The notes: generated by a model not told the origin, from the sequence alone. Shown: positions 1-8,736, counted from the stretch's first letter. The stretch is 34,720 nt of DNA from Bacillota bacterium (GCA_029097145.1 JAQXNC010000076.1:1-34720); one strand, 5' to 3'. Translations and numbers: made by a program.

Positions 1-61
1 CGGTTAACATGCCTCCCTGTCACGGAGGAGATCGCGGGTTCGATTCCCGTCCGGACCGCCA
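1..61 (+). tRNA. tRNA-Asp (GTC), 5'-truncated by window edge
   Basis: Anticodon stem-loop CTCC-CTGTCAC-GGAG, T-arm cgcGGGTTCGATTCCCGt, 3' end GGACCGCCA including CCA. Confidence 0.9.
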
Positions 62-67
62 TTATAT

Positions 68-141
68 GCAGATGTAGTTCAATGGTAGAACGCGACCTTG
101 CCAAGGTCGACACGAGGGTTCGATTCCCTTCATCTGCTCCA
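68..141 (+). tRNA. tRNA-Gly (GCC)
   Basis: Acceptor GCAGATG...CATCTGC-TCCA, anticodon loop TTGCCAA, T-arm GAGGGTTCGATTCCCTT. Confidence 0.95.
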
Positions 142-142
142 T
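125..142 (+). repeat. 18-bp tRNA-Gly 3' end, copy 1 (att-like)
   Basis: TCCCTTCATCTGCTCCAT identical to 316-333. Confidence 0.85.
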
Positions 143-146
143 GTGT

Positions 147-204
147 TTACAAAGCCTTTAAATAAAGGCTTTTTTAATACTTTATTTTAGTCTGACGATG
201 TTTT
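147..204 (+). repeat. ~58-bp direct repeat copy 1 (terminator + tctgacgatgtttt)
   Basis: TTACAAAGCCTTTAAATAAAGGCTTTTTTAATACTTTATTTTAGTCTGACGATGTTTT; near-identical to 2355-2413. Confidence 0.85.
151..176 (+). terminator. Intrinsic terminator after tRNA-Gly
   Basis: AAGCCTTTA-aa-TAAAGGCTT followed by T tract. Confidence 0.75.
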
Positions 205-315
205 GACGATGTTTTTAGATAATATTTAGATATTTTCAGTTATTTGTACTACATATATGATATAAATGTGTACACAAATATATATGTAATGTAGCAATTA
301 TAAGAATTTACATTA

Positions 316-333
316 TCCCTTCATCTGCTCCAT
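316..333 (+). repeat. 18-bp tRNA-Gly 3' end, copy 2 (att-like)
   Basis: TCCCTTCATCTGCTCCAT identical to 125-142. Confidence 0.85.
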
Positions 334-372
334 TTAAAAATATTGGTTATCTTCGCCTTAAAAGAAGATTAT

Positions 373-408
373 AGTCCATTCGAAGTACTACTTTGGATGG
401 ATTTTTTG
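373..408 (+). terminator. Intrinsic terminator-like hairpin
   Basis: TCCATTCGAAGTA-c-TACTTTGGATGGA (G.U wobbles) followed by TTTTTT. Confidence 0.65.
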
Positions 409-586
409 TATGTTATTCCTTAAATATGAATTAGTATTAATAAATTAGCTAAAAAGTTTCAAACAAGTTCGAGAAAGTGTTGAATCATATTATTGTATGA
501 AGAATTCATAAATGGTGTTAGAAAGAAATAATAAGTTCTATATTCATTAGTGTATTTATAGTAGTGTTAGTGTAAGTAAATCTATA

Positions 587-740
587 ATGATAAATGAGAA
601 TGATTTTAATATGATTCAAAGTCTTAAAAGATGACAAAGAATTATTTGTTTGTGGTAATCGTAGAATACCTATTAGGGTATTTGCAACTGACGAAGGATG
701 GAATAGGTGCATAAATATTGAATTATTGGACTTTAGTTAG
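587..740 (+). pseudogene. Small frameshifted ORF (MINENDFNMIQSLK / KDDKELFVCGNRRIPIRVFATDEGWNRCINIELLDFS)
   Basis: Removing one A from the AAAA run in CTTAAAAGATGAC restores a continuous ~50-codon frame. Confidence 0.4.
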
Positions 741-908
741 TGAAAGGTAAAAACAATTGTAAAAAAATACATATAATGTAAAATGCAGTTAAGGAGATAG
801 ATACTTATGAATATCTATAATTTATCAAGATACAAGAATGAAGATGCGTTTTAGCACATATTTTAGTACATAGTCTTAATAATTTTAAAAACAAAGGAGA
901 AAGTTGCG

Positions 909-2192
909 ATGAAAAAACTGTGTAATATTTCGTTAACAGTAATTGAATTATTGCTTATCGTTTTATTGTCATTATCTTTGGTGTCGTGTAATAGTGAATC
1001 AGATTATGAAAAAGCAATCAAATCATTTAATGAATATAAATATAGTGAAACTATAGAATATTTAGCTGAATCATTAAATAAAGAAAATGATAGTGATAAA
1101 GATTCAAATATAGAAGAACAATATATATTATTAGCTAAAGCATATTTTAATAATGGCGAGTATTTAAAAGCTATAAGAACATTAGTTAAATTACAAGATG
1201 AAACTAATGGTGATAAAACAAATGAATTTATTAATGAATTAGAGCGAGGATATAATTTGTTAGATAGTCAAGGGAATAATCATAAGAGTATTATGGTTAG
1301 CCTAGAAAATGATTTATATAATCATAAAGATAAAAGATCATTATACTTAGGAAATAAATATGGACTTGAAACTATTTTTAATAATTTTAAATTTGATTTA
1401 AAAGAACAATATGGAGATTTGATGATTCTAGAGATAGATAAGATTGGTAATAATAATCGTTTCATTATATATCCAAAAATAGATTCTAGAGAAAATACTG
1501 TATTTGATGATATAACCTTAAATTATAAAGATAATGAGTTAGATACTTTTAAAGTTGAAATACCAATTAGCGCATCATTAAGACCAATCACAAAGATTTA
1601 TAATAATAATTTTAAATTACTTTCTTATTATAAAGAAGAATATGAATATCCAAATTTAAATTTAACTGATAAATATGAAGTTATATGTACATATCATGAT
1701 AATGGAGCTTTAGCTTCACTTAGTCGTCATGAAAAATGGTGTTTAAGTAGAAAAGAGAGTGTTGATATCCAAGATAATAAAATAAGGAGTGATGAATTTA
1801 AGGATAGAGATTACTATGCCGAAGATTATAGATATGATTATAGTTTTAGTGATGATGGTTGTTTATTATCATTTGAAGAATATTCATTTGATAAATTATT
1901 ACGTTATGAAGAATTAACATATAATGATAAAGGCGCACTTACACATTTTAAAAGAATTAATTTAGTAAATAATAATCCTTATATGCCTGATTGTGAATTT
2001 AGTTATGAATATAACGAAGACGGTTATTTAATCAAAGAAAACACTATCGATCCTGATGTATTTGGATGTTATGGTGATTACACTACTTACGAATATAATG
2101 ATGATTACTCCGAAGTTACATTATATATTCATACTGAAAGTGAAGACTTTGAAGATGAAATATTAGAAATAGATATAAATAGTGCAAATTAA
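909..2192 (+). CDS. Putative lipoprotein with N-terminal TPR-like segment and C-terminal YD/RHS-like repeats
   Basis: Signal peptide with lipobox LVSC; helical AIKSFNEYKYSETIEYLAESL / AKAYFNNGEYLKAIRTL segments; YNDKGAL.. / YEYNEDGYLIKE-like repeats; RBS AAAGGAGAAAG. Confidence 0.75.
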   Translation: MKKLCNISLTVIELLLIVLLSLSLVSCNSESDYEKAIKSFNEYKYSETIEYLAESLNKENDSDKDSNIEEQYILLAKAYFNNGEYLKAIRTLVKLQDETNGDKTNEFINELERGYNLLDSQGNNHKSIMVSLENDLYNHKDKRSLYLGNKYGLETIFNNFKFDLKEQYGDLMILEIDKIGNNNRFIIYPKIDSRENTVFDDITLNYKDNELDTFKVEIPISASLRPITKIYNNNFKLLSYYKEEYEYPNLNLTDKYEVICTYHDNGALASLSRHEKWCLSRKESVDIQDNKIRSDEFKDRDYYAEDYRYDYSFSDDGCLLSFEEYSFDKLLRYEELTYNDKGALTHFKRINLVNNNPYMPDCEFSYEYNEDGYLIKENTIDPDVFGCYGDYTTYEYNDDYSEVTLYIHTESEDFEDEILEIDINSAN

Positions 2193-2354
2193 TGTATGAA
2201 ACGTAATGTAGAAATAATTTTGTTGAATTAATATTTTTGTAAACATTCAAATAATTATATTATTTTGAATTTGTACTAATTTAAAATATTAACTAGCCTT
2301 AGTTAGTTATGGTGCTTTTAAAATAGTTATGATGCCTAAATAAAAATTATTTAA

Positions 2355-2413
2355 TTACAAAGCCTTTGAATAAAGACTTTTTTAATACTTTATTTTTAGT
2401 CTGACGATGTTTT
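2355..2413 (+). repeat. ~59-bp direct repeat copy 2, with degenerated terminator stem
   Basis: TTACAAAGCCTTTGAATAAAGACTTTTTTAATACTTTATTTTTAGTCTGACGATGTTTT; three differences from copy 1. Confidence 0.85.
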
Positions 2414-2487
2414 ATAGATTTTTAAATGTATTGTATAATTATTCTTACATAGATAAATATTAAAGGTTAATAAATAGCGGAGATGAT

Positions 2488-3243
2488 ATGAATAATAATC
2501 TATATGACATGATTTTTAAAAGAAAGTCATTTCATTTATTCAGAAATATTGGTTCTGAGTGTATTACACAAGAAGAACTCAAAGAAATTGAAGAAACGTT
2601 TAATAACTTTGAACCATTAGTTAAAGGTATTAAGGTTGGCATTAGGATTGTTAAGGATTCTACTACATGTAAAAGAGGGCAGGAATACTGTATACTTCTA
2701 TATTCTGAATTAAAAGATAATTATCTGCAGAATATAGAATATCTTGGTGAACAGCTCGATCTATATCTGGTTTCAAAAAATATCGGAACTCTCTGGTTTG
2801 GTATAGGAAAAACTGATGAAAAACAGATTGATAATCTGGATTTTGTCATAATGATAGCGATAGCGAAAATCGATTCAGAAGATAAATTCAGAAAAGATAT
2901 GTATAAGAGTAAAAGAAAAGAATTATCTGAAATCTGGAGTGGTGATTATTATCTGGATATCGCCAATATCGCAAGATACGCTCCGAGTGCCTGCAATATT
3001 CAACCGTGGTTAATTGAATCCTTCGAAAATGAAATTCGAGTACATAGGTATCGAAAACCAGGTAAAAGAGGAATTATGCCTGTTGATATGGTTGAATATT
3101 ATAATCAGATAGATATTGGTATATTCTTATGTTTTCTTGAACTGTGTCTTGTAAGAAATAATATCAGTTTTAAAAGAGAATTATATACTAAAGAAGATGC
3201 AGACTCAGAAAAGAATTTAACAGCAGTGTATAGAATTAGATAA
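2488..3243 (+). CDS. Nitroreductase family protein (TM1586-like)
   Basis: N-terminal IFKRKSFHLF and internal NIARYAPSACNIQPW motif. Confidence 0.75.
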   Translation: MNNNLYDMIFKRKSFHLFRNIGSECITQEELKEIEETFNNFEPLVKGIKVGIRIVKDSTTCKRGQEYCILLYSELKDNYLQNIEYLGEQLDLYLVSKNIGTLWFGIGKTDEKQIDNLDFVIMIAIAKIDSEDKFRKDMYKSKRKELSEIWSGDYYLDIANIARYAPSACNIQPWLIESFENEIRVHRYRKPGKRGIMPVDMVEYYNQIDIGIFLCFLELCLVRNNISFKRELYTKEDADSEKNLTAVYRIR

Positions 3244-3281
3244 TCTAAGTCAACGATTATCTATGTGTATGATTATTTTAT

Positions 3282-3287
3282 TATAAT
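3282..3287 (+). promoter_or_regulatory. Putative -10 element TATAAT for a leaderless mRNA
   Basis: TATAAT followed by 6 nt and then the ATG at 3294; no SD present. Confidence 0.5.
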
Positions 3288-3293
3288 AGTATT

Positions 3294-4769
3294 ATGTCAA
3301 GAACTTATATTGCGATTGATCTTAAATCATTTTATGCATCGGCAGAATGTGTTTTAAGGGGTCTAAATCCACTTAATACCAATCTTGTTGTCGCTGATAA
3401 GACAAGAACAGAAAAGACGATATGTCTCGCTGTTTCGCCATCATTAAAAGCTTTGGGCGTATCTTCAAGACCAAGGCTTTTTGAAGTTATCAGTGTTATT
3501 GATCAGGTTAATGCGCAAAGAAGAAAAAAGAGACATCTTTATGGCAAATCTGTCTTTTATGATGAAATACTTAAAAATGATGATATAGAAGTATCGTTTT
3601 TAATAGCTCCACCACAGATGAAGTATTATATGGATTTAAGTAATAAGATCTATGAAATATATCTCAAATATATTTCCAGCGAAGATATTCATGTCTATTC
3701 AATTGACGAAGTTTTTATGGATGTAACAGATTATCTCAATACCTATGATATGACAGCTGAGAAACTGGCTATGACTATTATTAAAGATGTCCTTGAGAAT
3801 ACTGGTATAACCGCAACTGCTGGGATAGGTACCAATCTATATCTGGCTAAGGTTGCAATGGATATTGTGGCCAAACATAAAAAGGCTGATGAAAATGGTG
3901 TTAGAATAGCTTCGATTGATGAGATGAGTTATCGTAGACTTTTATGGGATCATCGTCCCTTGAGGGATTTCTGGCGTGTTGGCAAAGGTTACAGTAAGAA
4001 GCTTGAAGAGCTTGGACTTTTTACGATGGGCGATATTGCCAGATTTTCAATTGAAAATGAAGAAGTGCTGTATCGTATTTTTGGTGTTAATACTGAGCTG
4101 TTGATTGATCATGCCTGGGGTTATGAACCATGTACGATGAAGGAAATTAAAAAATATCGTCCTGAAAACTCTTCTATAGTCACATCACAGGTCTTTGACG
4201 GGCCAAAAGATTATCAGGTTACTGGTTTAATTATTAAGGAAATGGCTGATAATCTGGCTTTAGAATTAACTGATAAGGGATTGTATACGGATAGTATTGT
4301 TCTGACTGTAGGTTATGACATCATTAATCTTGATAGATATAGTGGTGAAACAACCAAGGACCGTTATGGACGTACAATTCCTAAACATGCCCATGGAACA
4401 GTTCACCTAGATGGCTATACACTCTCATCGCGAATAATTGTCAAAAAGACAACTGAGTTATATGAGAGAATTGCCAAGAAAGACCTTTATGCCCGCAGAG
4501 TATCGATTGCTGCCTTAGATTTACGCTATAAATATGAACTTGATAAAATTACACATGTCGAAGAATACAGTCTGTTTGATAATGTTGATGAAAAGGTGTC
4601 AAAAAAAGACAGTGATGAAAAGGAATTGTTAAAAGATTTAAAGATTCAGGAATCAATATTGAAGATTAAGAAGAAGTATGGTAAAAACAGTATCTTAAGA
4701 GGTATGAACCTTGAAGATGGTGCGACAGCAGTTGACCGCAATAAACAGATTGGAGGTCATAAGGCATGA
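3294..4769 (+). CDS. Y-family DNA polymerase (UmuC/ImpB/UvrX-like)
   Basis: AIDLKSFYASAECV, YSIDEVFMDVT and GIGTNLYLAKVAMD catalytic motifs. Confidence 0.92.
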   Translation: MSRTYIAIDLKSFYASAECVLRGLNPLNTNLVVADKTRTEKTICLAVSPSLKALGVSSRPRLFEVISVIDQVNAQRRKKRHLYGKSVFYDEILKNDDIEVSFLIAPPQMKYYMDLSNKIYEIYLKYISSEDIHVYSIDEVFMDVTDYLNTYDMTAEKLAMTIIKDVLENTGITATAGIGTNLYLAKVAMDIVAKHKKADENGVRIASIDEMSYRRLLWDHRPLRDFWRVGKGYSKKLEELGLFTMGDIARFSIENEEVLYRIFGVNTELLIDHAWGYEPCTMKEIKKYRPENSSIVTSQVFDGPKDYQVTGLIIKEMADNLALELTDKGLYTDSIVLTVGYDIINLDRYSGETTKDRYGRTIPKHAHGTVHLDGYTLSSRIIVKKTTELYERIAKKDLYARRVSIAALDLRYKYELDKITHVEEYSLFDNVDEKVSKKDSDEKELLKDLKIQESILKIKKKYGKNSILRGMNLEDGATAVDRNKQIGGHKA

Positions 4770-5173
4770 AATATGATGATATTATAAATCGTGAGTATCA
4801 TGGCACAAGAAACAGAAAAAAGATGTCGATGGAAATGCGTTCAGCACAGTTTATGCCTTTTAAAGCCTTAACTGGTCATGAAGATCTTTTAAATGAAACT
4901 GATCGTGAAACGTCAGAAGATATCAATCTGATAGATGAAGATAAATATCTGATATCTGATAGAATAAATTACCTTCTCAACCACAAAGGTTATAAAGCTA
5001 TCTTTAGGGTATTTATTAAAGATAAGTATAAAGATGGTGGTTCATATGCTGAATATGAGGGTTCTATTGTCAAATATGATGGATATGCAAGAAGAATCAG
5101 ACTTGATAATCATATTACTATAATCATTGATGATATTCGTGATATCCAAATAAAAGATGCGACTGTTGTATAG
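4766..5173 (+). CDS. YolD-like protein
   Basis: RSAQFMPFKALTGHEDLL motif; ATGA overlap with the upstream polymerase. Confidence 0.8.
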   Translation: MKYDDIINREYHGTRNRKKMSMEMRSAQFMPFKALTGHEDLLNETDRETSEDINLIDEDKYLISDRINYLLNHKGYKAIFRVFIKDKYKDGGSYAEYEGSIVKYDGYARRIRLDNHITIIIDDIRDIQIKDATVV

Positions 5174-5178
5174 CCGCA

Positions 5179-5895
5179 TCATTCTTTATTTTTATTGAAC
5201 TGTTTCAGATATTCACTGATATCTTTGTATTCTGGATTTCTGAAAAGAGCTTTAGCCGAATATTCGTGAGCGTTATAGAAATCCATTTTAAGTTTTTCAT
5301 AAGTGATGATCAATTCTTTATCTTTTGCGAATGTCCTTAGTTTAGTAGCGATATCCATGGTTTCATAAAGATCGATTAGGATAAAACCATAAAACATACC
5401 GACAATGAATGAAAACTCAATATTATTGACATATAATGCCACTGCATTCACGATATAAGGATTAATCAGAAAATAGTAAACCAGTGAGGCAATCCCCCAA
5501 AGCAGAGAGAACTTTAAACAGATAATACCTTTGTAGTTATATGGTTCATTACTGTAATCCCAAATACGGATATTCATTACTTTGATAAAGAAGAAACCAC
5601 CAATCAGTTCAAGAATTGTCATCAATACTGTAGATATAATAAAGATGACAATGATAGAAATAATAATATTATCGATATTAAGTGATTTCTCAAAATAACT
5701 GATACAGTAGAGGATGATTACTCCAAAACCATAGATTGGCAGATATGGTCCTCTTAGAAAACCTGGGTTAATCCATTTGTGTTCAGGGTTGATAGGGGTG
5801 TTGAATTTGTTGAAGATGACTTCAATAATCCAGCCAAGAAGACTGCCAAGGAAGAATAGAAACAGAATAATCAATATCTCAGTCTTATTCATCAC
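5179..5895 (-). CDS. Putative ABC-transporter type IV membrane protein (PF06541-like)
   Basis: Multiple TM segments and GWIIEVIF...WINPGFLRGPYLPIYGFG motif. Confidence 0.75.
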   Translation of the reverse strand: MMNKTEILIILFLFFLGSLLGWIIEVIFNKFNTPINPEHKWINPGFLRGPYLPIYGFGVIILYCISYFEKSLNIDNIIISIIVIFIISTVLMTILELIGGFFFIKVMNIRIWDYSNEPYNYKGIICLKFSLLWGIASLVYYFLINPYIVNAVALYVNNIEFSFIVGMFYGFILIDLYETMDIATKLRTFAKDKELIITYEKLKMDFYNAHEYSAKALFRNPEYKDISEYLKQFNKNKE

Positions 5896-7775
5896 TTCAT
5901 TGATTTGATAATAATCTTTGAAATCAGATTACTGTATTCAACAGGATCTTCAATACTTAAACCGGCAATCAGTAAAGCCTGATCGTAGAGAACCTTGGCA
6001 TAATCACTGATATCTTCTGATTTTTCAAATGCTGCCTTGAGAGATTTGAAAATCTCATGGTCAGGATTTATCTCAAGAATCTTATTAGCCTTGATGTTTT
6101 CATCGGTCTGATTCATCTCTTTTAGAGCCTTTTCCATCTCAATTGATAGATTGTCATCAGATACAAGGCAGACAGGATGTGATTTAAGTCTTGAACTCAG
6201 TTTGACTTCCTTAACATTGTCTTTAAGAATATCCTTGATTGTCTTTAGGATATCTTTATTCTCTTCATTATCCTTTTTATTCTTTTCCTTTTCTTCCTCA
6301 CTGTCGAGGTCTAAATCACCTTTATTAATTGATTTGAAGTTATGTTCGTCATAATTCATCAGAATTGAAGCCATGAATTCATCGACATTTTCAAGGAAGT
6401 ATAGAACTTCATATCCCTTATCGAGAACTCTTTCAATCTGTGGCATTTCTTTGATTTTGGCAATAGATTCACCTACGGCATAATATATATCTTTTTGACC
6501 TTCCTTCATACGTGATACATATTCCTTAAGAGTTACATATTTATCTTCGTATGATGATTTAAACATCAGAAGATCAATCAGGACATCCTTATTCATGCCA
6601 TAGTTTTCATAGGCACCAAATTTCAGCTGTGCTCCAAATTCACTAAAGAAGGTCTCATAGTTTTCTCTTTCATTTTCAAGCATCTTTTCAAGTGTAGTTT
6701 TGATACGTTTATCAATTGATTTCTTGATAGCCTTCATCTGGTGATCCTGCTGAAGGATTTCTCTTGAAATATTAAGATTCAGGTCATCAGAATCGATTAA
6801 ACCTCTGACAAACTTGAAATAATCACTGACAAGTTCATTGGCTTCATCTTTGATGAAGACGCCTTTAGAGTAAAGTTTTAAGCCCAGTTTATAATCGGTT
6901 GTGTAGTAATTGTATGGAGCTTTAGATGGAATATAAAGCAGAGCAGTATATGATGTATTACCTTCAACACTGTAATGTACAGTCTTTAGAGGCTTATTGT
7001 AGTCATAATATTCCTGCATGTAGAAATCGTTATATTCATCTTCAGTAATATCTTTTTTGTTTTTCTTCCAGATTGGAATCATTGAATTCATTGTACGGTT
7101 TTCAATGACTGTTTCAGTTTTACCTTCTTCTTCAGTAGGTCTGCTTGTTTCAAAATCCATCCTGATTGGGTAACGGATATAATCTGAGTATTTCTTGATT
7201 AGAGATTGAATATGGTAATTATCCAGATATTCACTGTATTTGGTATTGTCGTCATCAGCCTTTAAATGTAAGGTGATAATAGTACCAGGCTCATCCTTTT
7301 TGGCACTTTTGATTTCATAACCTTCTTCAGATTCACTGATCCATTCATAAGCTTTGTCTTCGCCAACTTTTCTTGATAATACATCGATGCGGTCAGCTAC
7401 CATAAAGGCACTGTAGAAACCAACACCAAACTGGCCAATGATATCGATATCACTCTTATCATCCAGTTCCTTTTTGAATTCTAATGAACCACTCTTGGCA
7501 ATTGTACCAAGATTGTTTTCCAGATCTTCCTTATTCATGCCGATACCGTTATCTTCAATAATCAGATTGCGGTTTTCCTTATCAACTGTAATTGAAATAT
7601 GCGCATCTGCATCAGAAACATTGGTATCTGTCAAAGACAGGTAATGACGTTTATCAAGAGCGTCACTAGCATTTGAGATCAATTCTCTTAAAAAGATCTC
7701 TTTATTTGTGTAGATGGAATTAGCCATCAAATCTAATAGTCTTTTAGACTCAGTCTTAAATTGCTTAATAGCCAT
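5892..7775 (-). CDS. htpG: Molecular chaperone HtpG (Hsp90)
   Basis: FKTESKRLLDLMANSIYTNKEIFLRELISNASDA, IEDNGIGM, GQFGVGFYSAFMVAD; ATG at 7775 preceded by AAAGGAG (track start at 7784 is an upstream GTG). Confidence 0.97.
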   Translation of the reverse strand: MAIKQFKTESKRLLDLMANSIYTNKEIFLRELISNASDALDKRHYLSLTDTNVSDADAHISITVDKENRNLIIEDNGIGMNKEDLENNLGTIAKSGSLEFKKELDDKSDIDIIGQFGVGFYSAFMVADRIDVLSRKVGEDKAYEWISESEEGYEIKSAKKDEPGTIITLHLKADDDNTKYSEYLDNYHIQSLIKKYSDYIRYPIRMDFETSRPTEEEGKTETVIENRTMNSMIPIWKKNKKDITEDEYNDFYMQEYYDYNKPLKTVHYSVEGNTSYTALLYIPSKAPYNYYTTDYKLGLKLYSKGVFIKDEANELVSDYFKFVRGLIDSDDLNLNISREILQQDHQMKAIKKSIDKRIKTTLEKMLENERENYETFFSEFGAQLKFGAYENYGMNKDVLIDLLMFKSSYEDKYVTLKEYVSRMKEGQKDIYYAVGESIAKIKEMPQIERVLDKGYEVLYFLENVDEFMASILMNYDEHNFKSINKGDLDLDSEEEKEKNKKDNEENKDILKTIKDILKDNVKEVKLSSRLKSHPVCLVSDDNLSIEMEKALKEMNQTDENIKANKILEINPDHEIFKSLKAAFEKSEDISDYAKVLYDQALLIAGLSIEDPVEYSNLISKIIIKSMK

Positions 7776-7788
7776 TTTTATCACTCCT

Positions 7789-7815
7789 TTAGCACTCTAA
7801 TATCGAGACTGCTAA
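7789..7815 (-). promoter_or_regulatory. CIRCE element (HrcA operator)
   Basis: TTAGCACTC-N9-GACTGCTAA; one mismatch to TTAGCACTC-N9-GAGTGCTAA. Confidence 0.88.
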
Positions 7816-7818
7816 TAT

Positions 7819-7847
7819 ACTATAACACCTTTATATGAATACTTCAA
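7819..7847 (-). promoter_or_regulatory. SigA-type promoter of htpG
   Basis: Minus strand: -35 TTGAAG (7842-7847), 17-bp spacer, -10 TATAGT (7819-7824), just upstream of CIRCE. Confidence 0.7.
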
Positions 7848-7892
7848 GATATTTATCTTTTAAAAAATACTAAGGAGCGTTATCATAAAAAT

Positions 7893-8279
7893 ATGATAAT
7901 TTTAACCAATATGTGTTTAATCAGAAATGGAAATATGATTCTTGTCCAAAACCGTACCAAGAAAGACTGGCCAGGCCTTACTTTGCCAGGCGGGAAGGTT
8001 GAAAAAGATGAATCAGTTTATCAGTCGGTTTTAAGAGAAGTATATGAAGAAACCGGATTAAGACTGCTTAACGTAAAAGATGTCGGATATATAGAATGGT
8101 TAATTGATGGCGATAGACATCTTTGCATACTTTTTGAAAGTGAAAGTTATGAAGGTGAACTGAAATCAAATGATGAAGGTGAGGATCTTTTTATAGATAT
8201 CAAGGATTTATGCCAGTATCAGTTCTCAACGGATTTTGATAAAATACTGGATATCTATGGTATCATTTATTGGAAATAG
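7893..8279 (+). CDS. NUDIX hydrolase (MutT-like)
   Basis: NUDIX box GGKVEKDESVYQSVLREVYEETGL. Confidence 0.92.
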   Translation: MIILTNMCLIRNGNMILVQNRTKKDWPGLTLPGGKVEKDESVYQSVLREVYEETGLRLLNVKDVGYIEWLIDGDRHLCILFESESYEGELKSNDEGEDLFIDIKDLCQYQFSTDFDKILDIYGIIYWK

Positions 8280-8292
8280 GAAGAGGTTTAAT

Positions 8293-8736
8293 ATGCAGAC
8301 AATAAAAGGCAAGATTACTATGGAAAATGGAGAAGTTATCCCTTTTGAACTATATCCTGAATGTGCACCTAAGACTGTTGAGAATTTTGTGAAACTGATC
8401 AATGAGAAATTCTATGATGGTTTGACATTTCATCGCGTAATTCCAGGTTTTGTATCACAGGGTGGATGTCCTTTAGGTAATGGTAGAGGAGAGCTGTCAT
8501 ATACCATTAAATGTGAAACAGCCAATAATCCTCTAAAACATATACCTGGTGCGATTTCAATGGCACACCGAGGTAAGGATACAGGCAGTTGTCAGTTTTT
8601 TATCTGTCATGAAACACAAAGGCATCTCGATGGAGTTCATACAGTGTTTGGACAGGTTACTGATAATCTTGAAGCTGTACTTAAGATGCGCAATGGCGAT
8701 GTAATGAAGAGTGTAACGTTGGATTCCTATGAATAA
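8293..8736 (+). CDS. Cyclophilin-type peptidyl-prolyl cis-trans isomerase
   Basis: ECAPKTVENFVKLINEKFYDGLTFHRVIPGFVSQGG; internal ATG at 8293 follows AGGAAGAGG and fits the family start. Confidence 0.93.
   Translation: MQTIKGKITMENGEVIPFELYPECAPKTVENFVKLINEKFYDGLTFHRVIPGFVSQGGCPLGNGRGELSYTIKCETANNPLKHIPGAISMAHRGKDTGSCQFFICHETQRHLDGVHTVFGQVTDNLEAVLKMRNGDVMKSVTLDSYE

Noticed and set aside
518-712. 64-aa minus-strand ORF in the AT-rich island
   Set aside because: Low-complexity translation; the plus strand gives a more plausible, frameshifted, coding pattern
6151-6354. Ser/Leu-rich ORF opposite htpG
   Set aside because: Shadow of the Lys/Glu/Asp-rich linker of HtpG on the other strand
8236-8292. 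Upstream start of the cyclophilin ORF (MIKYWISMVSFIGNRKRFN...)
   Set aside because: Overlaps the NUDIX 3' end out of frame; the ATG at 8293 has an SD and fits the family start
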